DNA from: Halocatena halophila
Lineage (GTDB): Archaea > Halobacteriota > Halobacteria > Halobacteriales > Haloarculaceae
Assembly: GCA_027563145.1 (NCBI GenBank)
Contig: CP071306.1
Coordinates: 2,046,001 to 2,110,000, forward strand
DNA length: 64,000 nt
Reading direction: 5' to 3'
The notes under the pieces are model-generated. The model did no database searches. It was given only the letters and a program-made list of their open reading frames with translations, and was not told where the DNA came from. Positions 9,440 to 18,269 of this stretch are shown piece by piece (positions within the stretch are counted from its first letter, which is position 1; each line of letters begins with the position of its first letter). Made by a program: the position numbers and the translations under genes.

Positions 9440-10992
9440 ATGAATTATCAGAGAAATGGAATTGGTCGTCGATCTTTTCTTTGCGGCACAGCTGTTGCAG
9501 TGGCAACCGTTGGCGGATTCTCCACTATGAGTGCACCAGTAGCAGCAACATCGGATGCGATCGGGGACGAGCAGTGGACACATCCCCGAGGGACCACGGC
9601 TTCCACTGCGTATTTCCCAGCGTCGGCCCAACAGGGGAGATAACGACGGCGTGGACGGACACAATGGGCGGATTTCATGAGCGAGACTCCGTTTGTGTCG
9701 TCGATGGAACGGTGTACGCAACCGGCGATGCGCTGGCCGCCTACGACACAGCAGACGGGAGCAAACAGTGGGAATTCGTCGCTGAGAATCCGGATTCCGT
9801 TCGGGATGCGGCGGTCTCTGATGCGAAGAGTCCGACTGTGATGGATGGAACTGTGTTTGTTCCTGTTCGGATGAGTATTTTCGACGACGACAATCCACTG
9901 CACGCTGCCCTGATCGCTGTGGACGCAGACAGTGGCGAAAAGGAGTGGCGGATCGACGCGCCGGTAGGAGCTGGATTCTCTGATGTGGCTGCGGTTGATG
10001 GGTCCATCTATACGACCGGTCCGGATCTCGACGGTGACACGGGACGATTCGTGTACGCACTCGATCCTGCTGATGGATCAGTTCGCTGGAGGCGGGAGAG
10101 TACACAGCCGAACAATGGGGATGGACAGCCGGGACACACACCGGTCGTTACCGATGAGCTGGTAATCATCGAAGAGAAATCAGGTGTCAGAGCACGTGAT
10201 ACGACCAGCGGTGATGTCGTCTGGGAGGCGCTCTCCAACGTGGATGCTTCAATCGCCATGGTATCCGATGGAACGCTGTTTCTGGAGACGGGTGGACCAT
10301 CGATTGTCGCGCTCAATGTGGCGACTGGCGAACAGCAGTGGAAGCGATCGTACGAGTATTCCCGAATGAGCCTCGAAACCATCGACGCGGAGCGGTTGTA
10401 CATCCAGACCGGGGCCGAAACGGACGATGTCGTCGCACTTGATCGGACCAGTGGCGAGGAACGCTGGCGAACACCCCTTCCACAACCGTCAGAGGACAAC
10501 CGGTCGGGAAAATACGTACTAAAAAGCGGGATGGCCCGGGTCGGAGAGCTGTTATACGTTGGCAGTGTCGGACTTGATCCGACCGATGGATCGATCGTGT
10601 GGAGTAAGAAAATCAGACCCGGGAGAGCCGCAGGAACTGTGTTACGGGCCGTCGCCGGCGGGCGCATGTACTTCAGAGACGTTGGCATGGATCAACGCCT
10701 CATTGTGATGAAGGGCTCTGAAACACAGACCGGTTCGACATCGACTCTCCAACCAGGCACCCCCGATCAACACGACACCGGCACAACGGAACCATCACAG
10801 CCCGACGGAACCGATGACCTCACAGTTGAAACCGACACCCCTACTGAGAGCGCTCCTCCTCGGTCTTCGGCCACCAAAGACGCTCCTGACACTGAGGGTA
10901 CAACAACGAGCACTAACGGTCCGGGGTTCGGTCTGTTTTCCGCACTCGCTGGCGTTGGCGTGGGTGCGTGGCGCTGTCTCAACCGTCCGTAA
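9440..10992 (+). pseudogene. Secreted PQQ-type beta-propeller protein, frameshifted
   Basis: The frame from 9440 encodes a twin-arginine signal (NGIGRRSFLCGTAVAVATVGG) and the start of the mature protein (IGDEQWTHPRGTTAST) but ends at 9643. From about 9625 the protein continues in another frame (PTGEITTAWTDTMGG...). That part has repeated propeller blades such as VDGTVYATGDALAAYDTADG and ALDRTSGEERW, then a Thr/Pro/Ser/Asp-rich linker. The C-terminus is PGFGLFSALAGVGVG followed by arginine, an archaeosortase (PGF-CTERM) signal. The shift equals one missing base near 9625-9632. Export and sorting signals are intact, so the break is recent or a sequencing error. Confidence 0.8.
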
Positions 10993-11060
10993 TCGCCAAT
11001 ACTCTTTTATTCCTCTGAGGGTGTTGTCTGACGTGAATGAATTTCGGTTCTTGGCGATTA
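10990..11060. repeat. Ten-base inverted repeat downstream of the beta-propeller gene
   Basis: TAATCGCCAA at 10990-10999 is matched exactly by its reverse complement TTGGCGATTA at 11051-11060, with 51 bases between the arms. The left arm begins inside the stop codon region of the propeller gene. The loop is too long for an ordinary terminator hairpin. It may be chance, a regulator site, or a trace of an excised element. Confidence 0.35.
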
Positions 11061-11301
11061 TGTGGGTCGTCAAGCTGCGCCATCGATTGTTTGTATTCTC
11101 CTTTTTCGGATTCATCACGCACTTAGAATGCTTTCATCGTCTACTGAATGTATTCCTCAAGAATCATTTATAATCGCTCATCTCATTGATTTGTATTATT
11201 CGAAAAATCAAAGACGAGCTTGCTAAGTCGAATCCCAATAGATCAATATATTATCATTAATTGAAGTTTTTATACGTAGATAGATGGTTGATATATTGCA
11301 T

Positions 11302-12246
11302 ATGGAAAATAAATCGCGACGATCCGTGTTACAGGCGTTGGCTATCGCTGGCGGGAGCCGTTTACTGCCGACTCAGGCAAGAGCGGCTCGAGCCGCTGAA
11401 ACGACGACCGATCCCCACACCCGAGTGACATTTCGGGCAGTTGTTGACGCAGTCGTGCCGCGAACACCGTCTCTAGAGGATTCTCTTGGTGAAGAGCACG
11501 TTCCTGGTGGGCTTTCAGTGAACATCGACGATTTTTTGCTCACGTTCACGAACAGCTTCGTCTCATTTGGTCTCCCAAAGCTTGGTGGACTCGGCAACCT
11601 CCGGCTCGCAGAGATTGTCGCGGCCGTACTCGATCTGGGAGCCACGAAGCTCATTGCACTCGGTACGAACGGCCAGCCACCTAAACTAACCCGAGCCCTC
11701 GACTTGCTCGCGCCCGATGAGCTCCAACTCGATCTGGGTCAAGCACTGTTTGCGGGACCGTTCGCACGGCTCTCACGGCAAGATCGGCTGCGCGCAATTT
11801 ACATACTGGATACCATCCAGTTTTCTACTGACGAGCTACCTGGGCCGCTCGTTGAAGGTGATGCTGGTATCATCGGTCAGCTAGTGGTGGGATTCACTGG
11901 CGAAGGGTACTACGGTGAGTGGCAAGGATACGAGGATTTCACCGCACCGCCCGGTGAGCGTGGCTTTACGAATGATCCCAGTGCCGTTCAGAGCTGGCGA
12001 CAGACCGGATATCCAGGGATTGCTGACGGATACGCCGCGCTTCGTGGCTACTGGGGAACGCCATCCAGTCCGCTTGGGAGCGGCGACAGGTGGAAGGAAA
12101 TTGAGAGCGTCGACAGTTCAGTTGAACTCACGTTCGAATCGGGTCACTTTCGAGAGAATGACTACAACACCGACGGCTACGAGGAAATCTATCCCGATCG
12201 TGCCGGCAGCAAAGCAAGCGGGCACACCGAGAAGGTGACAGATTGA
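11302..12246 (+). CDS. Gluconate 2-dehydrogenase subunit 3-like Tat protein
   Basis: A 314-residue protein that starts MENKSRRSVLQALAIAGGS, a twin-arginine-like export signal. The mature part contains TFRAVVDAVVPRTPSLEDS, the typical opening of gluconate 2-dehydrogenase subunit 3 proteins, and ends in a soluble region with FTGEGYYGEWQGYEDF. Such small subunits accompany a GMC flavoprotein and help its export. The next gene is exactly such a flavoprotein, overlapping by one base. An in-frame ATG six codons upstream (11284) is possible, but the Tat motif sits better from 11302. Confidence 0.7.
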   Translation: MENKSRRSVLQALAIAGGSRLLPTQARAARAAETTTDPHTRVTFRAVVDAVVPRTPSLEDSLGEEHVPGGLSVNIDDFLLTFTNSFVSFGLPKLGGLGNLRLAEIVAAVLDLGATKLIALGTNGQPPKLTRALDLLAPDELQLDLGQALFAGPFARLSRQDRLRAIYILDTIQFSTDELPGPLVEGDAGIIGQLVVGFTGEGYYGEWQGYEDFTAPPGERGFTNDPSAVQSWRQTGYPGIADGYAALRGYWGTPSSPLGSGDRWKEIESVDSSVELTFESGHFRENDYNTDGYEEIYPDRAGSKASGHTEKVTD

Positions 12247-13961
12247 TGGTTCAGCAGCAGTACGATGTGGTGATCGTTGGTGCCGGGGCCGACGGTCCTG
12301 TTGTGGCATGGCGGCTGGGTGCGGCCGGTCTCGACGTGTTACTACTGGAAGCTGGTCCGTTTCATGGTAACGAGCGGTGGCCGAACCCTCACCAAGAGCC
12401 TGGGGGTGAACGTTCGTCAGCGATCGATGATCTCAGCGGCACGCTCCTCGATGAACAGTTCACCAAACGCGAAATGGAGATGATCGAGAAGCTGCTGTGG
12501 GGTCCCGCCGACCATGAACGCGGGAGCTGGCCCCGGAAGTATCCCGGAGATGGAATCGTCCTCCAGGCGGCTGGCGTCGGTGGGACATCGCTCATGTACG
12601 CGGGCAATTACCCGCGGGCGTATCCGGCTGCTATCGATGAACAGCCACACTGGCCCGACACGTTCAGCTACGAGGAGTTAATTCCTTACTATCAGCGCAT
12701 CGAGAAAATGACGAACGTTTCGCCAGCACCCATCACTGCCAAAGAGGAGCTGTTTTTCCGGGGGGCAGAAGCTGCGGGCTGGGATCTCATCGATGAAAAG
12801 AACGTTACGAGTCCTGGCTACCGGCCACAGCCAAACGCCATCACCGAGCCAGATGAGAAGCTCCACGTCTCGAAAGAGTACGGCGGCGATTTTACCTATC
12901 CGGACGTAACAGGTGATACGCTTGGACTTGCAGAGGTCGTGGGCAACCCCCACCCGATCGATGCGCCATTTGAGGAGAAGGCAAAGCGCGCGAGCAACGT
13001 CGCCTTCGTTCCTCCAGCGCTGAAGACTAACCACGTGACGGTACGCCCGAACGCCTTTGTGACCGATGTGCTAACGGAGACACCCCTGGGAGATACGCCC
13101 ACCGCAACAGGAGTGGAGTTTCGTGACACGTGGTCCGGTGACACCCAGCGTGTGCATGGCGAGGTAGTAGTGCTTGCTGCTGGTGCCATCGAGACCCCAC
13201 GGCTGTGGCTCAATACTGGACTTCCGGACAACGGATGGGTTGGAAAGGGACTCACCCACCACCTCCTTGATGGTGTCATCGGTCTGTGGACCGAACGGGA
13301 TCTCGAACAACGGATCGGAACGAAAACGGTGGATCAGTATATGGGTCAGTTCAGTGGTGGTCGGTTCGATTACCCCGGTCTCGGGATGCTTCAGCCGACC
13401 GGATCCCCTCCCGGTTTTGGTACGTATATCGGCTTTGGCGCAAGCCGGTCGGGCTTTGCGTTTATGAACGATTCCGCAGCTGCACCCTGGGACACGATGG
13501 GACGGATCGCCGGAACACGGCTCAAACGGATGCTCTCGGACTATCGCCGCATGCTTCCACTGTTTATCCTCACGGACGACCGTCCAAAGCAGAGCAATGG
13601 GATCACGGTTGCACCTGGGATTACTGATGAGCACGGACCGATCCCTCAGATCAACTACGTTCCTAGCGAAGCCGATAGAAAACGCCGAGACCGCCTTGCG
13701 GAGATTGGTGCACGGATACTCAGAGAAGCAGGTGCAGACCACGTCCACCGATCCGACGCACCGCCGATGGGGATTCATCTTCATTCCACGATGGCGATGG
13801 GGAAGGTCCTCGACAACGCCTGTGAGGCGTTCGACGTTGACCGGCTGTTCGTTGCCGACCACAGTGCGCTGGCAAACGGTGTCGGTGGAGTGAATCCAAC
13901 GAACACTGGCCAAGCGCTTGCGCTTCACACTGCAGACGAGATCAAGCGGCGGTATTTCTAA
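12246..13961 (+). CDS. GMC-family FAD-dependent oxidoreductase (gluconate dehydrogenase-like large subunit)
   Basis: A 571-residue flavoprotein. The FAD-binding dinucleotide fold is YDVVIVGAGADGPVVAWRLG at the N-terminus, where the third glycine position is unusual (GAGADG, not GAGSAG). VLQAAGVGGTSLMYAGNYPR is the GMC signature region, VVVLAAGAIETPRLWL is the second FAD motif, and the C-terminal ADHSALANGVGGVNPTNTGQAL holds the catalytic His/Asn region. It probably oxidises a sugar or polyol; the substrate is unknown. The start codon overlaps the stop of the small subunit (TGATG), so the pair forms one complex. It may be carried out folded by the partner's Tat signal, since it has none of its own. 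Confidence 0.85.
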   Translation: MVQQQYDVVIVGAGADGPVVAWRLGAAGLDVLLLEAGPFHGNERWPNPHQEPGGERSSAIDDLSGTLLDEQFTKREMEMIEKLLWGPADHERGSWPRKYPGDGIVLQAAGVGGTSLMYAGNYPRAYPAAIDEQPHWPDTFSYEELIPYYQRIEKMTNVSPAPITAKEELFFRGAEAAGWDLIDEKNVTSPGYRPQPNAITEPDEKLHVSKEYGGDFTYPDVTGDTLGLAEVVGNPHPIDAPFEEKAKRASNVAFVPPALKTNHVTVRPNAFVTDVLTETPLGDTPTATGVEFRDTWSGDTQRVHGEVVVLAAGAIETPRLWLNTGLPDNGWVGKGLTHHLLDGVIGLWTERDLEQRIGTKTVDQYMGQFSGGRFDYPGLGMLQPTGSPPGFGTYIGFGASRSGFAFMNDSAAAPWDTMGRIAGTRLKRMLSDYRRMLPLFILTDDRPKQSNGITVAPGITDEHGPIPQINYVPSEADRKRRDRLAEIGARILREAGADHVHRSDAPPMGIHLHSTMAMGKVLDNACEAFDVDRLFVADHSALANGVGGVNPTNTGQALALHTADEIKRRYF

Positions 13962-13969
13962 TATCCACG

Positions 13970-14128
13970 CTACGGAAACGAGGCGAGTCCCCCGAAGTCG
14001 TTCGAAGTTCCGGGAACACTCGTCAATTGAGGCCGGCAGTGGACCCCACACGCATCGAAAACAGGGTCACTCCTGATTAGCTGCCAATCCCCCGAATCGG
14101 AACGCTCGTAGCCCCCATCATCCACCAC
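13970..14128 (-). CDS. Possible small protein antisense between GMC gene and hemC
   Basis: A 52-codon minus-strand frame from a GTG at 14128 (or 14125), reading VVDDGGYERSDSGDWQLIRS and ending GLASFP. The acidic, Trp-containing first half resembles real haloarchaeal protein text, and the frame occupies the otherwise empty gap before hemC. There is no family match, and the second half has two cysteines and reads less well. Treat as a weak candidate. Confidence 0.25.
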   Translation of the reverse strand: MVDDGGYERSDSGDWQLIRSDPVFDACGVHCRPQLTSVPGTSNDFGGLASFP

Positions 14129-14171
14129 GATAGAACCCCTTTTCAGGCACGGTGTCGGAGTGGCTGTATAC

Positions 14172-15260
14172 ATGAGCAAACGCACGATCCGGCTTGCGAC
14201 GCGGGGGTCGTCGCTTGCCCGTCGGCAGGCGGCGACGGTCAAATCCGCCCTCGAAAATCGCCGCCGGTCGGTCGAGCTCGTCACGGTTGAGACCCGTGGC
14301 GACCAGATCCAGGACGAGCTGATCCACCGGCTTGGTCGAACCGGCGCGTTCGTCAGGAGCTTAGACGAGAAGGTGATGGCTGGCGAACTCGATGGCGCAA
14401 TCCACTCGATGAAGGATATGCCAACCGAGATGCCATCCGAACTGGTGGTGGCTGGACTGCCAGAACGGGCGTCGCCAAACGACATGTTGCTCACGCCTGA
14501 GGGGCGGACGCTGGATGATCTGCCACAAAACGCCGTGGTTGGAACCTCTAGTCTCCGACGGAAGGCCCAGCTGCTCGCCGAACGACCGGACTTGGAGGTA
14601 ACGCCACTGCGTGGCAACGTAGACACCCGGATCGAGAAACTCCTGGCACCGTCGCTACAGAGCGAACACGAACGGCGGCTCTCGACCGCGGATGATGATG
14701 ACGACGAGATCGATCTCGACGACGAGAGCCAGGATTGGTTTGACTCGCTCGCTGAGATCGAACGCCGGGCACTCGAACGAACCGTCGACACCGAATACGA
14801 CGCCATCGTGCTCGCTGCAGCTGGGTTGGAACGCTCGGGGCTGGCACCCGACGTCCCGACCCAGCCGCTTGATCCAACGACATTCGTTCCCGCGCCCGCA
14901 CAGGGGACGATTGCCGTGACGGCGCTTTCCGAGAACGCATCAATGATCAGACAATCTATCGATCATCCGCCAACGCGCGTGACGGCGAGCGTCGAGCGCA
15001 CCATACTCGGAGCGCTCGGTGGCGGCTGTGTCGCTCCAATCGGCGTGTTCGCTCGTCTCCGTGGCGAATACGTCAACACGGTCGTTCGCGTGCTCAGCCA
15101 GGACGGCAGCGAGACAATCGAAGCGACGCGGGATATTCCAGTCGTGAACCATCTCGAGAACGCACGAGAGTTCGCCAGCGAACTGCGCGATGCGGGCGGC
15201 GCAGAGCTCATCGAACGCGCCACCAGAGAAACACCAACCTCACCATCCAGACAGGAATGA
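14172..15260 (+). CDS. hemC: Porphobilinogen deaminase (hydroxymethylbilane synthase)
   Basis: A 362-residue enzyme that polymerises four porphobilinogens to hydroxymethylbilane. Visible are IRLATRGSSLARRQA at the start, the IHSMKDMPTEMP active-site loop with the catalytic Asp, VVGTSSLRRKAQLL and LRGNVDTRIEKL. The dipyrromethane cofactor cysteine is in LGGGCVAPIGVFA. Between about residues 168 and 195 there is an acidic insert (TADDDDDEIDLDDES) before the last part of domain 2. The ATG at 14172 lies about 30 bases after an AT-rich box (CCCTTTTCA); a GTG four codons upstream is less likely. The stop overlaps cobA by four bases. Confidence 0.96.
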   Translation: MSKRTIRLATRGSSLARRQAATVKSALENRRRSVELVTVETRGDQIQDELIHRLGRTGAFVRSLDEKVMAGELDGAIHSMKDMPTEMPSELVVAGLPERASPNDMLLTPEGRTLDDLPQNAVVGTSSLRRKAQLLAERPDLEVTPLRGNVDTRIEKLLAPSLQSEHERRLSTADDDDDEIDLDDESQDWFDSLAEIERRALERTVDTEYDAIVLAAAGLERSGLAPDVPTQPLDPTTFVPAPAQGTIAVTALSENASMIRQSIDHPPTRVTASVERTILGALGGGCVAPIGVFARLRGEYVNTVVRVLSQDGSETIEATRDIPVVNHLENAREFASELRDAGGAELIERATRETPTSPSRQE

Positions 15261-16057
15261 CGACAACTGACGATACCGTTGGTCGGGTGTATCTCGTCGG
15301 GAGTGGCCCCGGCGACCCCGACCTTCTGACGGTCAAAGCGCACCGATTGCTCGAAACGGCCGACGTGATCCTTCACGATAAACTTCCAGGCCCAGCGATT
15401 CTGTCGTCACTGCCCGACGATCGAACCGAAGATGTCGGCAAACGCGCCGGTGGCGATCGGACGCGCCAGGAGTACACCAACGAACGCCTTGTCGAACTGG
15501 CACGCGAGGGAAAAGATGTTGTCCGGCTGAAAGGCGGCGATCCGTTCGTGTTCGGCCGCGGCGGCGAGGAAGCCATCCATCTTGCGGAAAACGAGATCCC
15601 ATTCACGGTAGTGCCGGGCGTCAGCTCCGCTGTTGGGGGTCCCGGCGTGTTCGGTATTCCGCTCACCCACCGCGAACACGCCTCGAGTGTGACGTTTGTC
15701 ACCGGACACGAGGATCCAACCAAAGCGGAGTCGGCGATCGACTGGAACGCGCTCGCGGCAACCGGCGGCACGCTCGTCGTGCTCATGGGTGTCGGCAAAC
15801 TCGGCGACTACACTGGGGCACTGCTTGGGGCCGATATGGATCCGGAAACACCCCTGGCGCTCATAGAGCGGGCCACCTGGTCCGACGAACGAATCGCCAC
15901 AGGAACGCTTGCAACTGCCGTTGCAACCCGCGATCGAGCAGGAATCGAGCCGCCAGCGATCACGATTATCGGCCCGGTTGCAAAGACGCGAGAATCGGTC
16001 GCAGAGTGGCTGGTTCGCGACGCTCCTGCAACAGCAATTGGTGAGGAAGATCGATGA
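15257..16057 (+). CDS. cobA: Uroporphyrinogen-III C-methyltransferase
   Basis: A 266-residue SAM-dependent enzyme that makes precorrin-2, the branch point to siroheme, cobalamin and, in archaea, heme by the alternative route. The N-terminal GSGPGDPDLLTVKA and VVRLKGGDPFVFGRGGEEA are the two family signature motifs, and VVPGVSSAVGGPGVFGIP is the third. It lacks the CysG dehydrogenase domain and matches single-domain SUMT in length. The gene overlaps both hemC and hemD by four bases (ATGA each), so the three form one operon. Confidence 0.95.
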   Translation: MTTTDDTVGRVYLVGSGPGDPDLLTVKAHRLLETADVILHDKLPGPAILSSLPDDRTEDVGKRAGGDRTRQEYTNERLVELAREGKDVVRLKGGDPFVFGRGGEEAIHLAENEIPFTVVPGVSSAVGGPGVFGIPLTHREHASSVTFVTGHEDPTKAESAIDWNALAATGGTLVVLMGVGKLGDYTGALLGADMDPETPLALIERATWSDERIATGTLATAVATRDRAGIEPPAITIIGPVAKTRESVAEWLVRDAPATAIGEEDR

Positions 16058-16788
16058 CAACACCATCTATCGCCGTTTTTCGGCCCGACGACGAACGCCT
16101 CGAATCAGCCAGATCGACGCTTGACTCCCTCGGCGCTGAAACAGTTGCGGACCCGATGCTGTCGATCAACCCGACGGGCGCAACTCCGCGCGTGGATGCA
16201 GATCACACCGTGTTCACCTCCCGAACTGGTGTGGAGATCGCGGACGATGCCGACTGGACGCCACCAGGGACGATAAGCGCAATCGGCGATCGGACCGCGT
16301 CACACCTCTCCGAACGGGGCTACCCCGTTGCTGTCGTTCCGGAAACGTTCTCCTCCGATGGGCTGGTCGGGGCGCTTGCTGATCGTGTGGACGGCGTTCG
16401 TATTGATGTCGCCAGAAGCGATCACGGCTCGCCGGTGCTGCTCGACGGACTCAACGACGCCGGCGCGTACGTCCACGAAACTGTGCTGTATGAACTCTGC
16501 AGACCGCCGGAAGCTGGCCGATCTGTCGAACTGGCCGCCGCTGGTGCGCTCGACGGTGCGTTGTTCACGTCCTCGCTCACGGTCGAGCATTTCGTGGCCA
16601 CAGCAACTGACGATGATCGACGAACTGCGGCGATCGAGGGACTGAACGATGCGGTCGTTGGCGCGATCGGCGAACCCACCCGTGAGACGGCCACCGAGCT
16701 CGGAATCGACGTTGGGGTCGTCCCGGAGACGGCGACGTTCGAGGCGCTCGCAGCGGCCGTTTACGCACGGATTTCCAGCGAGGAATAA
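16054..16788 (+). CDS. hemD: Uroporphyrinogen-III synthase
   Basis: A 244-residue enzyme closing hydroxymethylbilane to uroporphyrinogen III. HemD sequences are poorly conserved. The assignment rests on the two-domain pattern (IAVFRPDDERLESARSTLDS; VFTSRTGVEI; FTSSLTVEHFVATA; VVGAIGEPTRETATELGID), the normal length and the place directly after cobA with a four-base overlap. It completes the hemC-cobA-hemD set, so uroporphyrinogen III made by HemC/HemD is passed to the methyltransferase encoded between them. Confidence 0.93.
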   Translation: MTTPSIAVFRPDDERLESARSTLDSLGAETVADPMLSINPTGATPRVDADHTVFTSRTGVEIADDADWTPPGTISAIGDRTASHLSERGYPVAVVPETFSSDGLVGALADRVDGVRIDVARSDHGSPVLLDGLNDAGAYVHETVLYELCRPPEAGRSVELAAAGALDGALFTSSLTVEHFVATATDDDRRTAAIEGLNDAVVGAIGEPTRETATELGIDVGVVPETATFEALAAAVYARISSEE

Positions 16789-16839
16789 CGCCGTGCATCC
16801 GGTCACCTTTTATCACGGATGGGGCAGAACAGATCGCGC

Positions 16840-18264
16840 ATGACTGCTGTGACTGGGTCAGAATCACTGTCGGCGCTCAACACACGAGCACAGTCGTGTG
16901 CCGAGCGGATTCGATCGTCTGAGGCGGTGTTGCTCGCGTCGCACATCGATGCTGATGGACTGACGAGCGCAGCGATCGCGGCCACGGCGCTCGAACGTGC
17001 CGACATCCCCTTCGAGGTCGTCTTCGAAAAGCAACTCGACGACGCAGCGCTAGCATCGATCGCCCAGACGGGCTATGACACCGTGTTGTTCACGGATTTT
17101 GGCAGCGGCCAGCTTGACCGAATCGTCGACCACGAGAACGCAGGCGCATTCACACCAGTGATCTGTGATCATCACCAGCCCGCCGAAGGATCGACAACCT
17201 ATCACTGCAATCCGTTGCTCGAGGGAATCGATGGGGCGAGCGCGCTCTCCGGTGCGGGCGTGGCGTATCTGCTCGCACAGGCGCTCGACGGTGGCGACCG
17301 AAACCGCGATCTGGCGGCGCTGGCAGTCGTCGGTGCGGTCGGCGACATGCAAGCCACGGATGACGGGCTCGGTGGTGTAAACGCGACGATCGTCGAGGAG
17401 GGAATCGAGGCGGGCGTCCTTGAGGAGCGTCCCGATCTTTCCCTGTTCGGTCGCCAGACCCGTCCGTTGCCACAGCTGCTGCAGTATTCGAACGATGTGC
17501 ATCTTCCGGGAATCACCAACGATCGGCACGGAAGCATGCAGTTTTGCGATTCGCTATCGATCGATCTCAAGGCAGACGGCGAGTGGCGCACGTGGGTTGA
17601 GCTATCGGCTGACCAACGACAGACCGTCGTCAGCGCACTCGTCCAGCACGCTCTCGAACGGGGAGTCACACCCGAGGCCATCGAGGATCTCGTCGGCACC
17701 ACGTACACGCTGGTGACTGAACCCGAAGGCACCGAGTTGCGGGATGCAAGCGAGTTTTCGACGCTACTCAATGCCACGGCCAGATACGAGCGTGCTGATG
17801 TCGGATTGGCTGTCTGTCTTGGCAACCGGGATGGTGCGCTTGATCGGGCCCAATCGCTGCTCGCTACGCACCGACGGAATCTCTCCTCGGGCATCGAGTG
17901 GGTGCAGAACAACGGCGTCACACGCTGTGAGCGACTGCAGTGGTTCGATGCTGGCGAGGAGATTCGCGAGACGATCGTCGGAATTGTGGCCGGGATGGCG
18001 CTTGGCACGGCAAACATCGATCGCGATCGGCCGATAATCGGCTTTGCAAAGAAAACTGCGACCGAGAGCAAGGTATCTGCCCGCGGAACTACTCGCCTGG
18101 TGGCACAGGGACTCGATCTCTCGACGGTGATGGGCGAAGCCTCGCGTGCGGTCGGCGGTGACGGTGGCGGACACGATATCGCGGCGGGAGCGACAATTCC
18201 GTCCGACCAGCGCGATGCGTTTATAGAATGTGCCGACGAGATCGTCGTCCAACAGCTGGAGTGA
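16840..18264 (+). CDS. DHH-family phosphoesterase, RecJ-like
   Basis: A 474-residue DHH/DHHA1 protein. The first metal motif is LLASHIDADGLTSAAIAATAL, followed by VLFTDFGSG and the DHH triad in VICDHHQPAEG. The middle ALAVVGAVGDMQ carries a further acidic residue, and the C-terminal GGDGGGHDIAAGATIP is the substrate-binding GGGH motif. Archaeal relatives act as RecJ-type single-strand exonucleases or associate with the replisome. The ATG at 16840 lies about 27 bases after CTTTTATC, which supports a leaderless start; the ATG seven codons upstream would fall before that start. It sits 51 bases after hemD but is functionally unrelated to it. Confidence 0.85.
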   Translation: MTAVTGSESLSALNTRAQSCAERIRSSEAVLLASHIDADGLTSAAIAATALERADIPFEVVFEKQLDDAALASIAQTGYDTVLFTDFGSGQLDRIVDHENAGAFTPVICDHHQPAEGSTTYHCNPLLEGIDGASALSGAGVAYLLAQALDGGDRNRDLAALAVVGAVGDMQATDDGLGGVNATIVEEGIEAGVLEERPDLSLFGRQTRPLPQLLQYSNDVHLPGITNDRHGSMQFCDSLSIDLKADGEWRTWVELSADQRQTVVSALVQHALERGVTPEAIEDLVGTTYTLVTEPEGTELRDASEFSTLLNATARYERADVGLAVCLGNRDGALDRAQSLLATHRRNLSSGIEWVQNNGVTRCERLQWFDAGEEIRETIVGIVAGMALGTANIDRDRPIIGFAKKTATESKVSARGTTRLVAQGLDLSTVMGEASRAVGGDGGGHDIAAGATIPSDQRDAFIECADEIVVQQLE

Positions 18265-18269
18265 GTGGC

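Noticed and set aside
9237-9506. 89-codon minus-strand frame before the beta-propeller gene
   Set aside because: Cysteine- and leucine-rich, overlaps the start of the propeller gene and resembles no family.
14673-14760. Acidic insert in HemC as a novelty
   Set aside because: Insertions before the last part of domain 2 appear to be common in haloarchaeal HemC, so it is described only in the gene entry.
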